64,000 nt of DNA from Enhygromyxa salina (GCF_000737335.2 NZ_JMCC02000089.1:62001-126000); one strand, 5' to 3'; shown: positions 12,637-21,270, numbered from the stretch's first letter. Notes: generated from the letters alone by a model not told the origin. Translations and numbers: made by a program.

Positions 12637-13536
12637 ATGCCCAACGATCGAGTCTCAGATGGCCAGGTGGCCTCGCCACGCGCGCGCGCGGCCGCGGAGC
12701 GGTTGGCGCAGCGATTGGCGCGGCCTGCACCGTTGCTCTTGGGCCACAGCACCGCCGCGAGGGACCTGCGTCGACAGATCCAAGCGGCCATCGAATCGAA
12801 CGCCGCGGTGTTGCTCGTTGGCGCACCCGGCACTGGCAAGCGCACGGTCGCAGAGATCATCCATCACTTCGCTGGGGGCGAGACGCCCTCGCTCGCGCGC
12901 GTGTGTACGGATGTCCCCGGCCCGATCGCCCCCCCCGAGGGCTTCGCGTTCGTCTCTCCGATCGAGCAGCTGAGTCTGGATCAGCAGGCCAAGCTCCGCC
13001 GTGACGTGGGGCTGAGCCGGCTGATCCTGGGTACGCGGCTGGATCCTGACAGCCGCGATGGCCAAGCCCGGTTGTCCCCAGAGTTGCTGCGTTGGTGCTC
13101 GATCCGCATCGACCTGCCCTGCCTGGTCGAGCGCATTGATGATCTCGAGGCCCTGGTGATCGGGTTGCTGCACCGGGTTCCAACCACACGACCGGTCGGC
13201 GCGATCTCGGACGACGCGCTTGGGTGCCTGCGCGCCCACGACTGGCCCGGAAACGTCAGCGAGCTCGAAAACGTGATCACCACGGCCCTCGAGGTCGGAA
13301 CCACGACGCAGATCGAGCTGCAGGATCTCCCGGCCGCGCTGCGCGAGCGAGACCCGAGCAGCCCTGGGCCGAGCGCACCCGAGCAGGAGTTCGCGCTCGC
13401 GCTGGCCGAGCGTCGCGCCGTGCAGCGGGTCATGCGACTGGTTCGAGGCAACAAGCGGAAGGCCGCCCGTTTGCTGCAGATCGGCAAGACCACGCTGTAT
13501 CGGCGGCTCCACGAGTACGATTCGTCCTCAGGCTGA
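12637..13536 (+). CDS. Degenerate NtrC-like AAA protein with Fis-type HTH
   Basis: This 299-residue protein has the shape of a bacterial enhancer-binding protein but is stripped down. A P-loop GAPGTGKRTVAEIIHHF is present near residue 72. The stretch that normally carries the GAFTGA sigma-54 contact loop is missing, and the Walker B site is replaced by FAFVSPIEQL, without the acidic pair. The sensor-region text HDWPGNVSELENVI is kept. The C-terminus is a good Fis-type helix-turn-helix (RAVQRVMRLVRGNKRKAARLLQIGK then TTLYRRL). It probably binds DNA but should not activate sigma-54 polymerase or hydrolyse ATP normally; this is inference from missing motifs. The ATG at 12637 is preferred to an upstream TTG (12595). 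Confidence 0.85.
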   Translation: MPNDRVSDGQVASPRARAAAERLAQRLARPAPLLLGHSTAARDLRRQIQAAIESNAAVLLVGAPGTGKRTVAEIIHHFAGGETPSLARVCTDVPGPIAPPEGFAFVSPIEQLSLDQQAKLRRDVGLSRLILGTRLDPDSRDGQARLSPELLRWCSIRIDLPCLVERIDDLEALVIGLLHRVPTTRPVGAISDDALGCLRAHDWPGNVSELENVITTALEVGTTTQIELQDLPAALRERDPSSPGPSAPEQEFALALAERRAVQRVMRLVRGNKRKAARLLQIGKTTLYRRLHEYDSSSG

Positions 13537-13570
13537 GACACCGGTCGGGACACATGGGCGCCAGTGGGGC

Positions 13571-13576
13571 TATGCT
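13571..13576 (+). promoter_or_regulatory. -10 element for a leaderless transcript
   Basis: TATGCT ends six bases before the ATG at 13583, and no Shine-Dalgarno lies between. Transcription would start at or next to the A of ATG. No clear -35 is visible. Confidence 0.6.
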
Positions 13577-13582
13577 TGGCCC

Positions 13583-14668
13583 ATGTTCGGAGCGTCCACC
13601 CTCAGCGCTGGGGCCGGCCTTCGCCCCGGCCGGTGGTTGCTGGCGATGATGGTTGGCTTGTCGGCTGGGATCGTGGCCGGCTGCCTCGAGCTCGAGCGAG
13701 AGGTCTCGTGCGGCGATGGCTGGTGGGACCCCCAGCACGAAGAGTGCGACCCGCGGGACGACTCGCACCTCGACGAATGCCGCAAGCGCGGCTGGAAGCG
13801 GGACGCGACCTGTGACCCCGTCACCTGTGAGCTGCGCGCGAGCGAGGAAGACTGCGCCATGTGTGGTGACGGCGTGGCGTCCCATACCGAAGAGTGCGAC
13901 GGCGAGGATCTACGCGGCACCACTTGCAGCGCTGGCGTCGGGTTGCCGACCTGCCGGTCGGACTGCACCCTCGATCACAGCATGTGCCCGCCAGTGTGCG
14001 GCGACGACATCGTCAGCGGCGCCGAGGAGTGCGAGCCCACGGCATCGTGCGCCACCGACGACGACTGTCCGCTCGGAACCGTCTGCTACCAAGCGTTTGG
14101 GCAGTGCGTCGCGGTGGGCGAGAACTTCGCACCCAACCTTAACTGCGGTGCCTACAACAACGAGGCGATCGGGGTCGACAAACCCTACACCTCGGGCACG
14201 ATCGACCGCTGCACGTCCGAGTGCTTGTTTGGTCGCAACGACTGCGGCTTTTGTGGCGATGGGGTGCTCGACCCCTCCTACAAAGATCTCGTGTTCCCAA
14301 CCGGCGAGCTGATCGAGTTTCCGTCAGAGAAATGCGACGGCAACCACGTCGCGGACCAACAGCAGCTCGTCAATTACTGCGCGCCGCTGTGCCCAAGTGA
14401 CAGCCCGAACAACGGCGACGTCGTCGTCCTGTGCGACTTCGAGTGCAACGCGGGCTGCTCGGGCTTCGCCCCGCCCGACAACATCGCGCCGGGTCCAGAT
14501 GCATTTGGCTGCTGCCTGGCCAAAGGCTCGCCGTGTCCCAAATTCGACACCGAGGGCGTGCCCGACTTCCCGTGCTGCTCGTGGCTCGAGAACCCCAACT
14601 GGCTCGCCGACGAGAAGTGCGTGATCCAAGAGACCGGCGCGATCCCAGTCGTCTTCGTCTGCCCCTAG
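13583..14668 (+). CDS. Cysteine-rich lipoprotein with CGDG...EECD repeats
   Basis: The 361-residue product has a lipoprotein signal (LLAMMVGLSAGIVAGC) and about 40 cysteines. Blocks of the form C-G-D-G-(x)n-E-E-C-D recur (SCGDGWWDPQHEECD, CGDGVASHTEECD, CGDDIVSGAEECE, CGDGVLDPSYKD), the pattern of the myxobacterial Cys-rich repeat proteins. These blocks are thought to form small disulfide-knotted modules on secreted or surface proteins. The function is unknown. The start is fixed by the -10-like TATGCT six bases upstream. The gene ends convergently, ten bases from the end of the E1 dehydrogenase gene. Confidence 0.88.
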   Translation: MFGASTLSAGAGLRPGRWLLAMMVGLSAGIVAGCLELEREVSCGDGWWDPQHEECDPRDDSHLDECRKRGWKRDATCDPVTCELRASEEDCAMCGDGVASHTEECDGEDLRGTTCSAGVGLPTCRSDCTLDHSMCPPVCGDDIVSGAEECEPTASCATDDDCPLGTVCYQAFGQCVAVGENFAPNLNCGAYNNEAIGVDKPYTSGTIDRCTSECLFGRNDCGFCGDGVLDPSYKDLVFPTGELIEFPSEKCDGNHVADQQQLVNYCAPLCPSDSPNNGDVVVLCDFECNAGCSGFAPPDNIAPGPDAFGCCLAKGSPCPKFDTEGVPDFPCCSWLENPNWLADEKCVIQETGAIPVVFVCP

Positions 14669-14678
14669 ACCTAGAGGC

Positions 14679-16949
14679 CTATCCCACCCAGGCGCGGTTG
14701 GGGGTCCACAGCACGCGGGTGCGGGCTGGCTCGGCGACCTTGGGGGCGTTCTGGCTGGTCTGCGCGGCTGGCTGGCCAACGCCCACGGGGGTCGTCGCCA
14801 TGACCTGCTCGGCGGCGGCGATGATCTTCTCTGGCGAGACCACGATGTGATGCTCGAGGTTCACGTTCTGCGGGATCCCGGGGACGGGATCCTGCCCGAG
14901 CACCCGGGTGACGACTGGCTGATCCGACATCGCCTCGATCGTCTGCCCCTGCAGCTCCCGGCCAATGCTGGCGAACGCACGATCCTCGTGGACCACGAGC
15001 AGCCGTCCGGTCTTGCGGACCGAGGCCAACACCGTGTCCATGTCGGGCGGGACGATCGTGCGAAGATCGATCATCTCCACGTCGATGCCGCGCTCGCTGA
15101 GGGTTTGGATCGCCTCGTACACGAACAGGGTGCAGCGACCCCAGGTCACGATCGTGATGTCGCTGCCCTCACGGCGGACGGCGGCCTTGCCCAGCGGCAC
15201 GCGGAAGTCGGTGGGCAGATCCGGGATCAGACCCTGCATGCCGATCGCCCGCTTGAGCCGCTTGATCTCTTCTGCGTCGCTTGGCTCGCCCGGGAACGCG
15301 TCGCCAAGGGGCATGCGGTACAGACCCTTGGACTCGAACACGACGACCGGGCCGGTGTACTCGGCGGCCGAGCGCAGCATCCCGTAAAAATCGCGCGAGG
15401 TGGTTGGCGCGATGATCGTGAGGCCGGGGATCGAGCCGTAGAAGCCCTCCATGCACATCGAGTGGTAGATCGCGCCGCCGTGCAGCGGCTCGACGGGCAG
15501 CCGCGCGATCACGTTGGCGCGCACGGTCCCGTTGGTCTGCCACAGCAGGTTCCCCATGTAGACCAGCCAGTGCAGGGTGTTGAGGCTGTAGTCCGAGAAC
15601 TGAATCTCGGGCATCGCCGTGGCGCCCTCGTGCATCGCAAACCCAACCGCGGTGCCGAGGATCAGCGGCTCGTTGATTGGCGCGTCGCGGACTTGCTCGG
15701 GGAACCGCTCCCACAGCCCCTTGGTCGCCTGCATCACGCCGCCGCGCTCGGCCACGTCTTGGCCGTAGATCCACGTCATCGGGTTCTGCTCCAGGATGTC
15801 GCGCATCGCGGCCCGGATCGCCCCGTTGAGCGAGATCACGGTCTCGCGGCCAACCGGCGCGGGCTCGACAGCCTCGGGGTAGGGATCGTAGATGTGCTCC
15901 CAGATCGACTCGGGCTTGGGCTCGGGCTCGGACTCGGCGATCCGCATGGTCTCGAGGATGTAGTCGTCGGCCAGCTTGCCGACCCGGCCGAAGTCGTGGC
16001 GCTTGTAGTAGTCGCCGCGGGTCTCGTCGTTGCGCCGAATGATGTCCTGGGGCTCGAGGATGCCCCGCTCGACCAGGGCCTCGCCGAAGTCGTTGAGGCA
16101 GTCGTGGGCGTCGAACGAAAAATTATAGATGCCCGCGTTCGAGTGCCCGTTGAGGCGCGACAGACCGTGAACCCAGAACAGCGCGGGGCGCTGGTTGTCG
16201 CGGCAGAACGTGGCCGCGGCCTTGCTGACCTCGTACATCTCGAGGAAGTCGTTGCCGTCGGCGCTGAAGAACTCGAAGTCAAACGCCTTCGCGTAGGCCT
16301 GCAGGTCCCGCAGCCCGCGGCCGTCTTCCGGCTTGACGCTGATCGCAATGCCGTTGTCGGTCACACACAACAACAGCGGCACGTCGAGGATCGCGGCCCC
16401 GGTCACGCCCTCGTGAAAGTCGCTCTCGGCCATGGTGCCGTCGCCGACGATCGCAACCGCGAGCCCGTCGTCGTAGCCCTTTTGGCGCATGCCGTGGGCG
16501 TAGCCGACCGCCTTGCCCAGCTGCATCCCCAGCGCGCTCTGGGCCGGCAGGATGTTGAAGCGCGGATCATTGAAGTGCGCCGTCATCTGCCGGCCGCCGC
16601 TCCACGGATCCGTGGCCCGCGACAGCTGCTGGCGCATGTGATCGAGGTGAAAGTCCTCGTAGCCCCGCAGCCGCGACCACAGCGAGATCAACCCAGCCGA
16701 GCGGTAGTGACCCGAGATCCCGAACGCGTCGCGGTTGACGACCTCGTTGTAGGCGAGCGCCTGGGCTGCGCCGTGCAGCTCTTCGCCCGGACCCCAGATC
16801 GCAAATTTGATGTTGCCCTTGGAGCACTCTTGGACCACGCGCTCGACATGGCAGCGAGCCATGCACATCTCGCGATACGCGAGACGCAGCAGCTCGGGGG
16901 TGAGCGAAGGATGGTCTTGGAGCCTATCGAGCGGGTATTTCGCGGCCAT
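14679..16949 (-). CDS. Fused alpha/beta E1 component of a 2-oxo acid dehydrogenase
   Basis: The E1 component decarboxylates a 2-oxo acid with thiamine diphosphate and passes the acyl group to lipoyl-E2. This 756-residue protein joins both chains. Residues 1-340 are alpha-like with the ThDP motif GDGTMAESDFHEG...VTDNGIAIS. Residues about 390-700 are beta-like (MTWIYGQDVAERGGVM, NEPLILGTAVGFAMHEG, GRLLVVHEDRAFASIG). A 40-residue linker with EPEPKPES joins them. Known fused forms act on pyruvate or branched-chain 2-oxo acids; the alpha text (HGAAQALAYNEVVN, GHYRSAGL) leaves the substrate open. No E2 or E3 gene is adjacent. The ATG at 16949 follows an AGGTG site; an upstream GTG at 16955 adds two residues. 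Confidence 0.88.
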   Translation of the reverse strand: MAAKYPLDRLQDHPSLTPELLRLAYREMCMARCHVERVVQECSKGNIKFAIWGPGEELHGAAQALAYNEVVNRDAFGISGHYRSAGLISLWSRLRGYEDFHLDHMRQQLSRATDPWSGGRQMTAHFNDPRFNILPAQSALGMQLGKAVGYAHGMRQKGYDDGLAVAIVGDGTMAESDFHEGVTGAAILDVPLLLCVTDNGIAISVKPEDGRGLRDLQAYAKAFDFEFFSADGNDFLEMYEVSKAAATFCRDNQRPALFWVHGLSRLNGHSNAGIYNFSFDAHDCLNDFGEALVERGILEPQDIIRRNDETRGDYYKRHDFGRVGKLADDYILETMRIAESEPEPKPESIWEHIYDPYPEAVEPAPVGRETVISLNGAIRAAMRDILEQNPMTWIYGQDVAERGGVMQATKGLWERFPEQVRDAPINEPLILGTAVGFAMHEGATAMPEIQFSDYSLNTLHWLVYMGNLLWQTNGTVRANVIARLPVEPLHGGAIYHSMCMEGFYGSIPGLTIIAPTTSRDFYGMLRSAAEYTGPVVVFESKGLYRMPLGDAFPGEPSDAEEIKRLKRAIGMQGLIPDLPTDFRVPLGKAAVRREGSDITIVTWGRCTLFVYEAIQTLSERGIDVEMIDLRTIVPPDMDTVLASVRKTGRLLVVHEDRAFASIGRELQGQTIEAMSDQPVVTRVLGQDPVPGIPQNVNLEHHIVVSPEKIIAAAEQVMATTPVGVGQPAAQTSQNAPKVAEPARTRVLWTPNRAWVG

Positions 16950-17179
16950 GTTCACCTGGCGGGGGGCCGCAACGTAAGCGATCTGCGGCGTCGCTTCCAG
17001 GTTGTTGGACGCGCGAGCGGCAGGTGTGAGGGAGCGGCGCGAAGGTCCATGCGCACGACGTGTCGAATCCGTTGAAATTGCGCCGCTAGAGCGCTTCGCC
17101 CCGCTCTAGAGCGCCAATCAGTTTGAATTCACGACGCCAGGCACATCTGGGACCGCCCCTGCCGTTGTCGGTCGGCGCT
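16950..17179. other. Intergenic region with CTAG-containing palindromes
   Basis: No gene is seen. The gap between the E1 gene and the next minus-strand stop holds a perfect 10-bp palindrome GCTCTAGAGC at 17103-17112, a nearby CGCTAGAGCGC at about 17084, and GGCGCTCTAGCGC at about 17172, just after the next gene's stop. A similar CTAGCGCCGCTCTAGCGC lies at 26608-26625, again at a gene end. These may be hairpins marking 3' ends. Confidence 0.4.
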
Positions 17180-17704
17180 CTAGCGCTGGACCTTGGCGTC
17201 GCACTCGAGCTTGGCGGGTGTGAACAGCGTCGGTTGGGTCAGCTCGCAGCTCTGCACGCTGATGAATTCCTTGTCAGCGTGCTTGGCGGTCCACTGGATC
17301 TTGCAGACCGCTGCGCAGTCGAGCGCGGCGATGCTCTTACCAGCACCGGCGGCGACCAAGGCGTCGAGGTCGGCCTTGCTCAGGTCCGACTCCAAGGTCT
17401 GGCTCTTGCTCGGCAGCGCAGTCAGCCGCATCCGTCGCGCGAGCGGTTGGCGCTCGGCCTCGTTCGCCGGGCCGAGCTGGGCCTCGCTGCCCATCACCCA
17501 CAAGACCGCCCGCGACAGCCCCATCTGTGGGTGCCGTGCGCCGACGTGCAGCCCGGCCAAGAACAACGCGCCGACGAGCATGCCGGGCACGAGCACCCAG
17601 CCCAGCAGCCAGCCCAGCTTGCTCGAAGACTTGCCCGAGGCGTCCGAGGCGTCGCCCGAACCGCTCGAAGACTTGCCCGAAGGTTTCCCGGTTGTCTTGG
17701 CCAT
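17180..17704 (-). CDS. Hypothetical single-pass membrane protein
   Basis: This 174-residue protein is not recognised. A low-complexity Ser/Gly/Lys leader (residues 1-28) is followed by one transmembrane span (LGWLLGWVLVPGMLVGALFLAG) and an extracytoplasmic domain of about 120 residues with three cysteines near the C-terminus (LDCAAVCKIQW, SVQSCEL), probably disulfide-bonded. The gene starts two bases after the stop of the upstream minus-strand gene, so the two form a translationally coupled operon. They share a plan (short basic tail, one TM, long external part), which suggests a joint envelope function. No further inference is safe. Confidence 0.7.
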   Translation of the reverse strand: MAKTTGKPSGKSSSGSGDASDASGKSSSKLGWLLGWVLVPGMLVGALFLAGLHVGARHPQMGLSRAVLWVMGSEAQLGPANEAERQPLARRMRLTALPSKSQTLESDLSKADLDALVAAGAGKSIAALDCAAVCKIQWTAKHADKEFISVQSCELTQPTLFTPAKLECDAKVQR

Positions 17705-17706
17705 GG

Positions 17707-18831
17707 TCAGGGCTGCTCGCTGGGTTCGGGTTGGGTTGCGGGCTTCTTGGGCTTGGGCTTCTTGGGCGTGGGCTCGTTGGGCGTGGGCGCTTCGCCCGGC
17801 CCGTCGTCCGCCGCGGCGGAGCTGGCGAACGGCCGACGCTTGTTGAAGACGACCTTGCCACGGTTGTCTGGATCAATCGTGGGCGCGGTGCCAGGTTGCG
17901 ACGTGGCGTCGCTCATGAAGCTGTCGAGCTGCGTCACCGGCTCGGCGCCGAGCAAGCCCGCGAGCGCCCGGAGCATGTTGCGATAGAAGCGATCCGTCTG
18001 GGCGAGGTCGGCGAACACCAGCGCGTGGTCGCCATGCTCGGCGCCGATCCAGCGCGACGGCTCAAAGCCCGCGGGCTGCGGACGCGCGAGCAACCCGAGG
18101 ATCACATCGGCCCCCTCACGATCGTGAGTTGCAAGGGCGGCGAGCAGCGTGTCGACGTTGGCGTTGGTCGCGAGGTCCCAGACCACGACGCCCTGCAGCT
18201 GCACGTCGACGCCAAACAGCAGCTCGAAGCTGGCGTGGGTCGCCGACGTCAAGCTCGCGACGTAGCTCAGCCAGTCTTCACGGGCGATGACCAGCGCGGG
18301 ATCGACGAGGATCTTCACGCGCACCAGGCGGGTCTCGTCGAAGCGTGAGCGCAGCTCGGAGCCGACGGGCTCGGCGACCGCGGTGAGCAGTCCGCTGGCC
18401 GGCGCCTGGATGACCGTTGGATCGGGCGGGTCGGGTGGGTCTTGGGGGAGCGGCTGCGGCTCACCGGTCTCGCCTGCTTCCCCTCCCTCCCCTGTAGCGA
18501 GCGGTTGATCCGGCTGATCCGGATCCGGTTGATCCGGCTGATCGGGCTCGGCCGGCCCGCCAGTTCCGGCGCTCGTGGCCTGACCCGCCTGACCCGCCGG
18601 GACTTCAGCAGCCACCGGAGGATCAACATCGGCGTCTGGGCTTGCGAGCCCCAGCCAGTTGGCCTCGAGCGTCTGCACCCGATAGGACCGCGAGGCGCCA
18701 AAGTACACGCCGCTGGCGAAGATCAAGAAGATCACCAGCAGCGGAACCCCAGCGAGGGCCGTGAGCCGGCCAATGACGCGAAGCCGGGATGATCCGCCGC
18801 GGGATGCGGGCTTGGGGGAGGTGTCCGCCAT
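17707..18831 (-). CDS. Membrane-anchored protein with possible relic metalloprotease fold
   Basis: The 374-residue protein has an N-terminal TM span (LTALAGVPLLVIFLIFASGVYFG), a Pro/Asp/Gln linker with DQPDQPDPDQPDQP repeats (residues 95-110), an external globular domain (about 155-310) and a Pro/Lys tail. In the globular part, SFELLFGVDVQLQGVVVWDL and LAALATHDREGADVILGLL read like the core strands of zincin-type (reprolysin-like) proteases, but no HExxH is present; GAEHGDHALVF stands where a zinc site might be. I infer a catalytically dead or diverged zincin with low confidence. It is the first gene of a two-gene operon. A TATACT hexamer ends eleven bases before the ATG. Confidence 0.7.
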   Translation of the reverse strand: MADTSPKPASRGGSSRLRVIGRLTALAGVPLLVIFLIFASGVYFGASRSYRVQTLEANWLGLASPDADVDPPVAAEVPAGQAGQATSAGTGGPAEPDQPDQPDPDQPDQPLATGEGGEAGETGEPQPLPQDPPDPPDPTVIQAPASGLLTAVAEPVGSELRSRFDETRLVRVKILVDPALVIAREDWLSYVASLTSATHASFELLFGVDVQLQGVVVWDLATNANVDTLLAALATHDREGADVILGLLARPQPAGFEPSRWIGAEHGDHALVFADLAQTDRFYRNMLRALAGLLGAEPVTQLDSFMSDATSQPGTAPTIDPDNRGKVVFNKRRPFASSAAADDGPGEAPTPNEPTPKKPKPKKPATQPEPSEQP

Positions 18832-18880
18832 GTGCGGCGGGGAGTATAGCGCGACCGCAGCCGGGCGCCGGCCCGCGCGC

Positions 18881-18927
18881 TTGGCTGCCCTCGGTGAACC
18901 GGTCTGCTGACACGCCCGCAGCGGGCG
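18881..18927. repeat. Family C repeat, decayed single unit
   Basis: TTGGCTGCCCTCGGTGAACC at 18881-18900 equals the start of the array at 37469. It is followed by a perfect CGCCCGC-A-GCGGGCG hairpin at 18913-18927. The hairpin lies 12 bases beyond the stop of the following minus-strand gene. It may act as a 3'-end structure. Confidence 0.6.
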
Positions 18928-18939
18928 ACAAGGGTTGGA

Positions 18940-19956
18940 TCAGGGCAGCGCCAGGACGCAGTCGCTTGCGTCGCCAAAATTGTAGCTGGGGACCTCGTTG
19001 GCATACAGCTCCGACAACGACCGGTAGGTGAGGTAGCCCGAAGCGTCGAAGCACTCATCGAGGCTCAGGTCCCCGTGCAGCATGTCGCCGACCCCGTCGA
19101 CCTCGGTGATCGTCCCGAGCGCCCGCCCCTCGTTGGTGGGGGTCCACAGCATGTCGAGCTGCATGCGCTCTTGCTCGGGGCCGCTCCAGCCGTAGGGGTA
19201 GGTGTCCCACTCGCCCATCAGCGCGAGGTGGAAGCTGCCCGAGCCGTCGCCGGCCTTGTGATACTCGTAGGTCTCGTCGCTGCGGAAGTGATCGTCTTCG
19301 AGGTAGCCGGTCCGGTTGGCCTCGAAGCCGTCGAACTCGAGGTTGATGGTCTTCTCGCCGCTGTCGACGTGGCGCTCGAACTCGATGTTGATGTCGCCGG
19401 CGTAGCTCCACAGCAAGGTCATGTCGAGGTCCGGGTGGTTCTCGATCGTGTCGAAGTCGATCCGCATGTTGCCAAACCGCAGGTCGTCCTCGACCGTGAG
19501 GCTGCCCTCGGCCATGAGCTCGAAGTCCGCGGCGTTCTTGGTGCCGCGCGGCGCGACCAGAAACTCGAAGCTGGTGTCCATGTCCGTGCCGGTGATCCGC
19601 ACCAGCCACGCGACGTCGCGCCCGGCTTGATCATCGAAGGGGCCATAGATGCGCCAGGTCCCTTCGACGCCGCTCTCGCGGTGGTTGCTGAGGAACTCGA
19701 CCACGTAGCCGCTGGTCTCGACCACCGTCGTGACCCAGCCGTTGACGTGGTCGGTAGTCTCGTTGATCAGCCACCACGCGTCGCCGTGGATCTCATCCGC
19801 TCGAAACCCGCTCGACGGGATATCGATGCTGACGTCCTCGGTCTCGAAGAACACACCGTCATAGCCACCAAACAGGCAGCCGGTGGTGGGAGCCACGGTC
19901 GCGAGCAACACACCAACACCAAGCAGGGAGGGGAGCAACGAAGTCTTGCGGGCCAT
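18940..19956 (-). CDS. Secreted lipoprotein, acidic beta-rich
   Basis: The 338-residue product has a lipoprotein signal peptide with lipobox APTTGC near residue 24. The mature part is acidic and strand-rich with many W/Y/F residues (GDAWWLINETTDHVNGW, GTWRIYGPFDDQAG, INIEFERHVDSGEKT) and almost no cysteine (one near the C-terminus). It resembles beta-sandwich or clam-shaped outer-membrane lipoproteins, but no family is recognised. The ATG at 19956 was taken because it starts the signal peptide. The upstream region is unusually AT-rich. Confidence 0.75.
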   Translation of the reverse strand: MARKTSLLPSLLGVGVLLATVAPTTGCLFGGYDGVFFETEDVSIDIPSSGFRADEIHGDAWWLINETTDHVNGWVTTVVETSGYVVEFLSNHRESGVEGTWRIYGPFDDQAGRDVAWLVRITGTDMDTSFEFLVAPRGTKNAADFELMAEGSLTVEDDLRFGNMRIDFDTIENHPDLDMTLLWSYAGDINIEFERHVDSGEKTINLEFDGFEANRTGYLEDDHFRSDETYEYHKAGDGSGSFHLALMGEWDTYPYGWSGPEQERMQLDMLWTPTNEGRALGTITEVDGVGDMLHGDLSLDECFDASGYLTYRSLSELYANEVPSYNFGDASDCVLALP

Positions 19957-20116
19957 GACAGATGCTAAGTACGAATCTCGCGCCAGGTATGACGGACATG
20001 CAATTATAAGTAAAATCAAACACTTATGCTGGCAAGCCCATGTCGGTGGGTGTCGCAACCTGTCGGGCGTTGTGATTCGCAACGTGGTCACTCGCCACGT
20101 TCCGAAGCTGCCCAGC
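19957..20116 (-). promoter_or_regulatory. AT-rich promoter region upstream of the lipoprotein gene
   Basis: On the minus strand a perfect TATAAT occurs at 20008-20003, and a second candidate, TAGCAT (19967-19962), ends five bases before the ATG. The surrounding 40 bases (AATTATAAGTAAAATC and neighbours) are the most AT-rich stretch nearby. The -35 for TATAAT is weak at 17-18 bases; TTGCCA sits 21 bases away. Confidence 0.5.
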
Positions 20117-20851
20117 TTACTCATCGAGGCCGTCGAGATTGGTGGGCAGCAGGCCGAGCTCGGCGAGTGAGACGAAGCTGTTGTCGGTGATGACGATGTG
20201 GTCGAGGACCGGGACGCCAAGGAACAGACCGATCCTCGCCATGCGCTCGGTCAGGAGCACGTCGGCCTCACTCGGGGTGGCGTCGCCGCTGGGATGGTTG
20301 TGGGCGAGCAGGCAGCTGTGCATGCCGCCGCGGAGCAGCGGCCGAAACAGCTCGCGGGGGTGAACCTCGACGCGGGTGAGGGTCCCGATCGCCACCGTGC
20401 GGACCAGCCGAACCCGCTGGCGCGCGTCGAGGCCGACCACGATGAAGTTCTCTTGCGAGGCGCCGTGCAGGATCGAGCGCAAGAACAGCTCGGCGTCGCG
20501 GGGTGTCTGCAGCTGCCGACCCCACGGGAGCTCGAGCCGATCGATGCGGCGCTTGAGCTCGACGGCGGCCGCGAGCGCGGTCGCAGAGGCGTCACCGATC
20601 CCGCTGATCCCGCGCAGCTCTTGGGGGCACGCGCGCGACAGACCCGCGAGGCCCCCGACCGCATCGAGCACCCCGCGAGCGCGGTGCAACGCCCGTCCAC
20701 CACCGAGCAACAGCGCGATCAGCTCGACGTCGGCCAACACCGCGGGCCCGTACAGCAACATGCGCTCGCGCGGCCGCTCGCCAAGCGTGCAGAGATCCGG
20801 CTTGGATTCAGCGTCGGGTGCAGAGAGATCGGTGACCAGCTCGAGGTGCAT
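20117..20851 (-). CDS. radC: RadC/JAB-domain (MPN) protein
   Basis: RadC-like proteins carry a JAMM metalloprotease fold; a DNA-repair role was proposed but is unproven. The 244-residue product has an N-terminal helix-hairpin-helix-like part (PRERMLLYGPAVLADVELIALLL, LRGISGIGDASATAL) and a C-terminal JAB domain with ENFIVVGLDARQRV and the metal motif LLAHNHPSGDATPSEADVLLTER, so H-x-H and D are intact. The end, LDHIVITDNSFVSLAELGLL, is typical. The ATG at 20851 fits family length (about 225-250); upstream sequence to 20950 in the same frame is not conserved-looking. Family B repeats lie upstream. Confidence 0.9.
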   Translation of the reverse strand: MHLELVTDLSAPDAESKPDLCTLGERPRERMLLYGPAVLADVELIALLLGGGRALHRARGVLDAVGGLAGLSRACPQELRGISGIGDASATALAAAVELKRRIDRLELPWGRQLQTPRDAELFLRSILHGASQENFIVVGLDARQRVRLVRTVAIGTLTRVEVHPRELFRPLLRGGMHSCLLAHNHPSGDATPSEADVLLTERMARIGLFLGVPVLDHIVITDNSFVSLAELGLLPTNLDGLDE

Positions 20852-20987
20852 CACCGACTGACATTCGAAGCGCGTGCCAGGACCTGATACCCATGATCTC
20901 GACGACTTGTGCGAGACCACGTCCACGTGGGTGGCCCGCTGGCGGGACACTGGCCCGTAGCCGGGCCACCTGAGTCAGCGAGACGCA

Positions 20988-21247
20988 GGGTCGAGTCGGG
21001 GCGTCTGGGGGTAAAAGAGAAAGCGAAGCGTTCCCCCAGACGGCCCGACCAAGGGGCCCGAGCGCAGCGAGGGTGTCGACGCGCGCGGAGGCGAAGCCGA
21101 GCACGGGTCGAGTCGGGGCGTCTGGGGGTAAAAGAGAAAGCGAAGCGTTCCCCCAGACGGCCCGACCAAGGGGCCCGAGCGCAGCGAGGGCGTCGACGCG
21201 CGCGGAGGCGAAGCCGAGCACGGGTCGAGTCGGGGCGTCTGGGGGCT
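20988..21247. repeat. Family B repeat, 117-bp tandem units (2.2 copies)
   Basis: Unit 1 is 20988-21104, unit 2 is 21105-21221, and a partial third runs to 21247. Each unit has a hairpin with 10-bp arms CGTCTGGGGG and CCCCCAGACG around a purine-rich loop (TAAAAGAGAAAGCGAAGCG), then GAGCGCAGCGAGGG and CGCGCGGAGGCGAAGCCGAG. The period is 39 codons, so open frames across it are artefacts. A diverged copy sits at about 56959-57064. The array fills the gap between radC and the aldolase gene (20852-21270); nothing else is seen there except the aldolase promoter. Confidence 0.9.
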
Positions 21248-21257
21248 AAATAGCCAG

Positions 21258-21263
21258 TAAGAT
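21258..21263 (+). promoter_or_regulatory. -10 element for a leaderless transcript
   Basis: TAAGAT ends seven bases before the GTG at 21271, without a Shine-Dalgarno. It supports the GTG as the true start. Confidence 0.55.
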
Positions 21264-21270
21264 CCCCAGC

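Noticed and set aside
14847..17075. 742-codon plus-strand frame.
   Set aside because: Exact antisense of the E1 dehydrogenase gene, whose motifs are clear.
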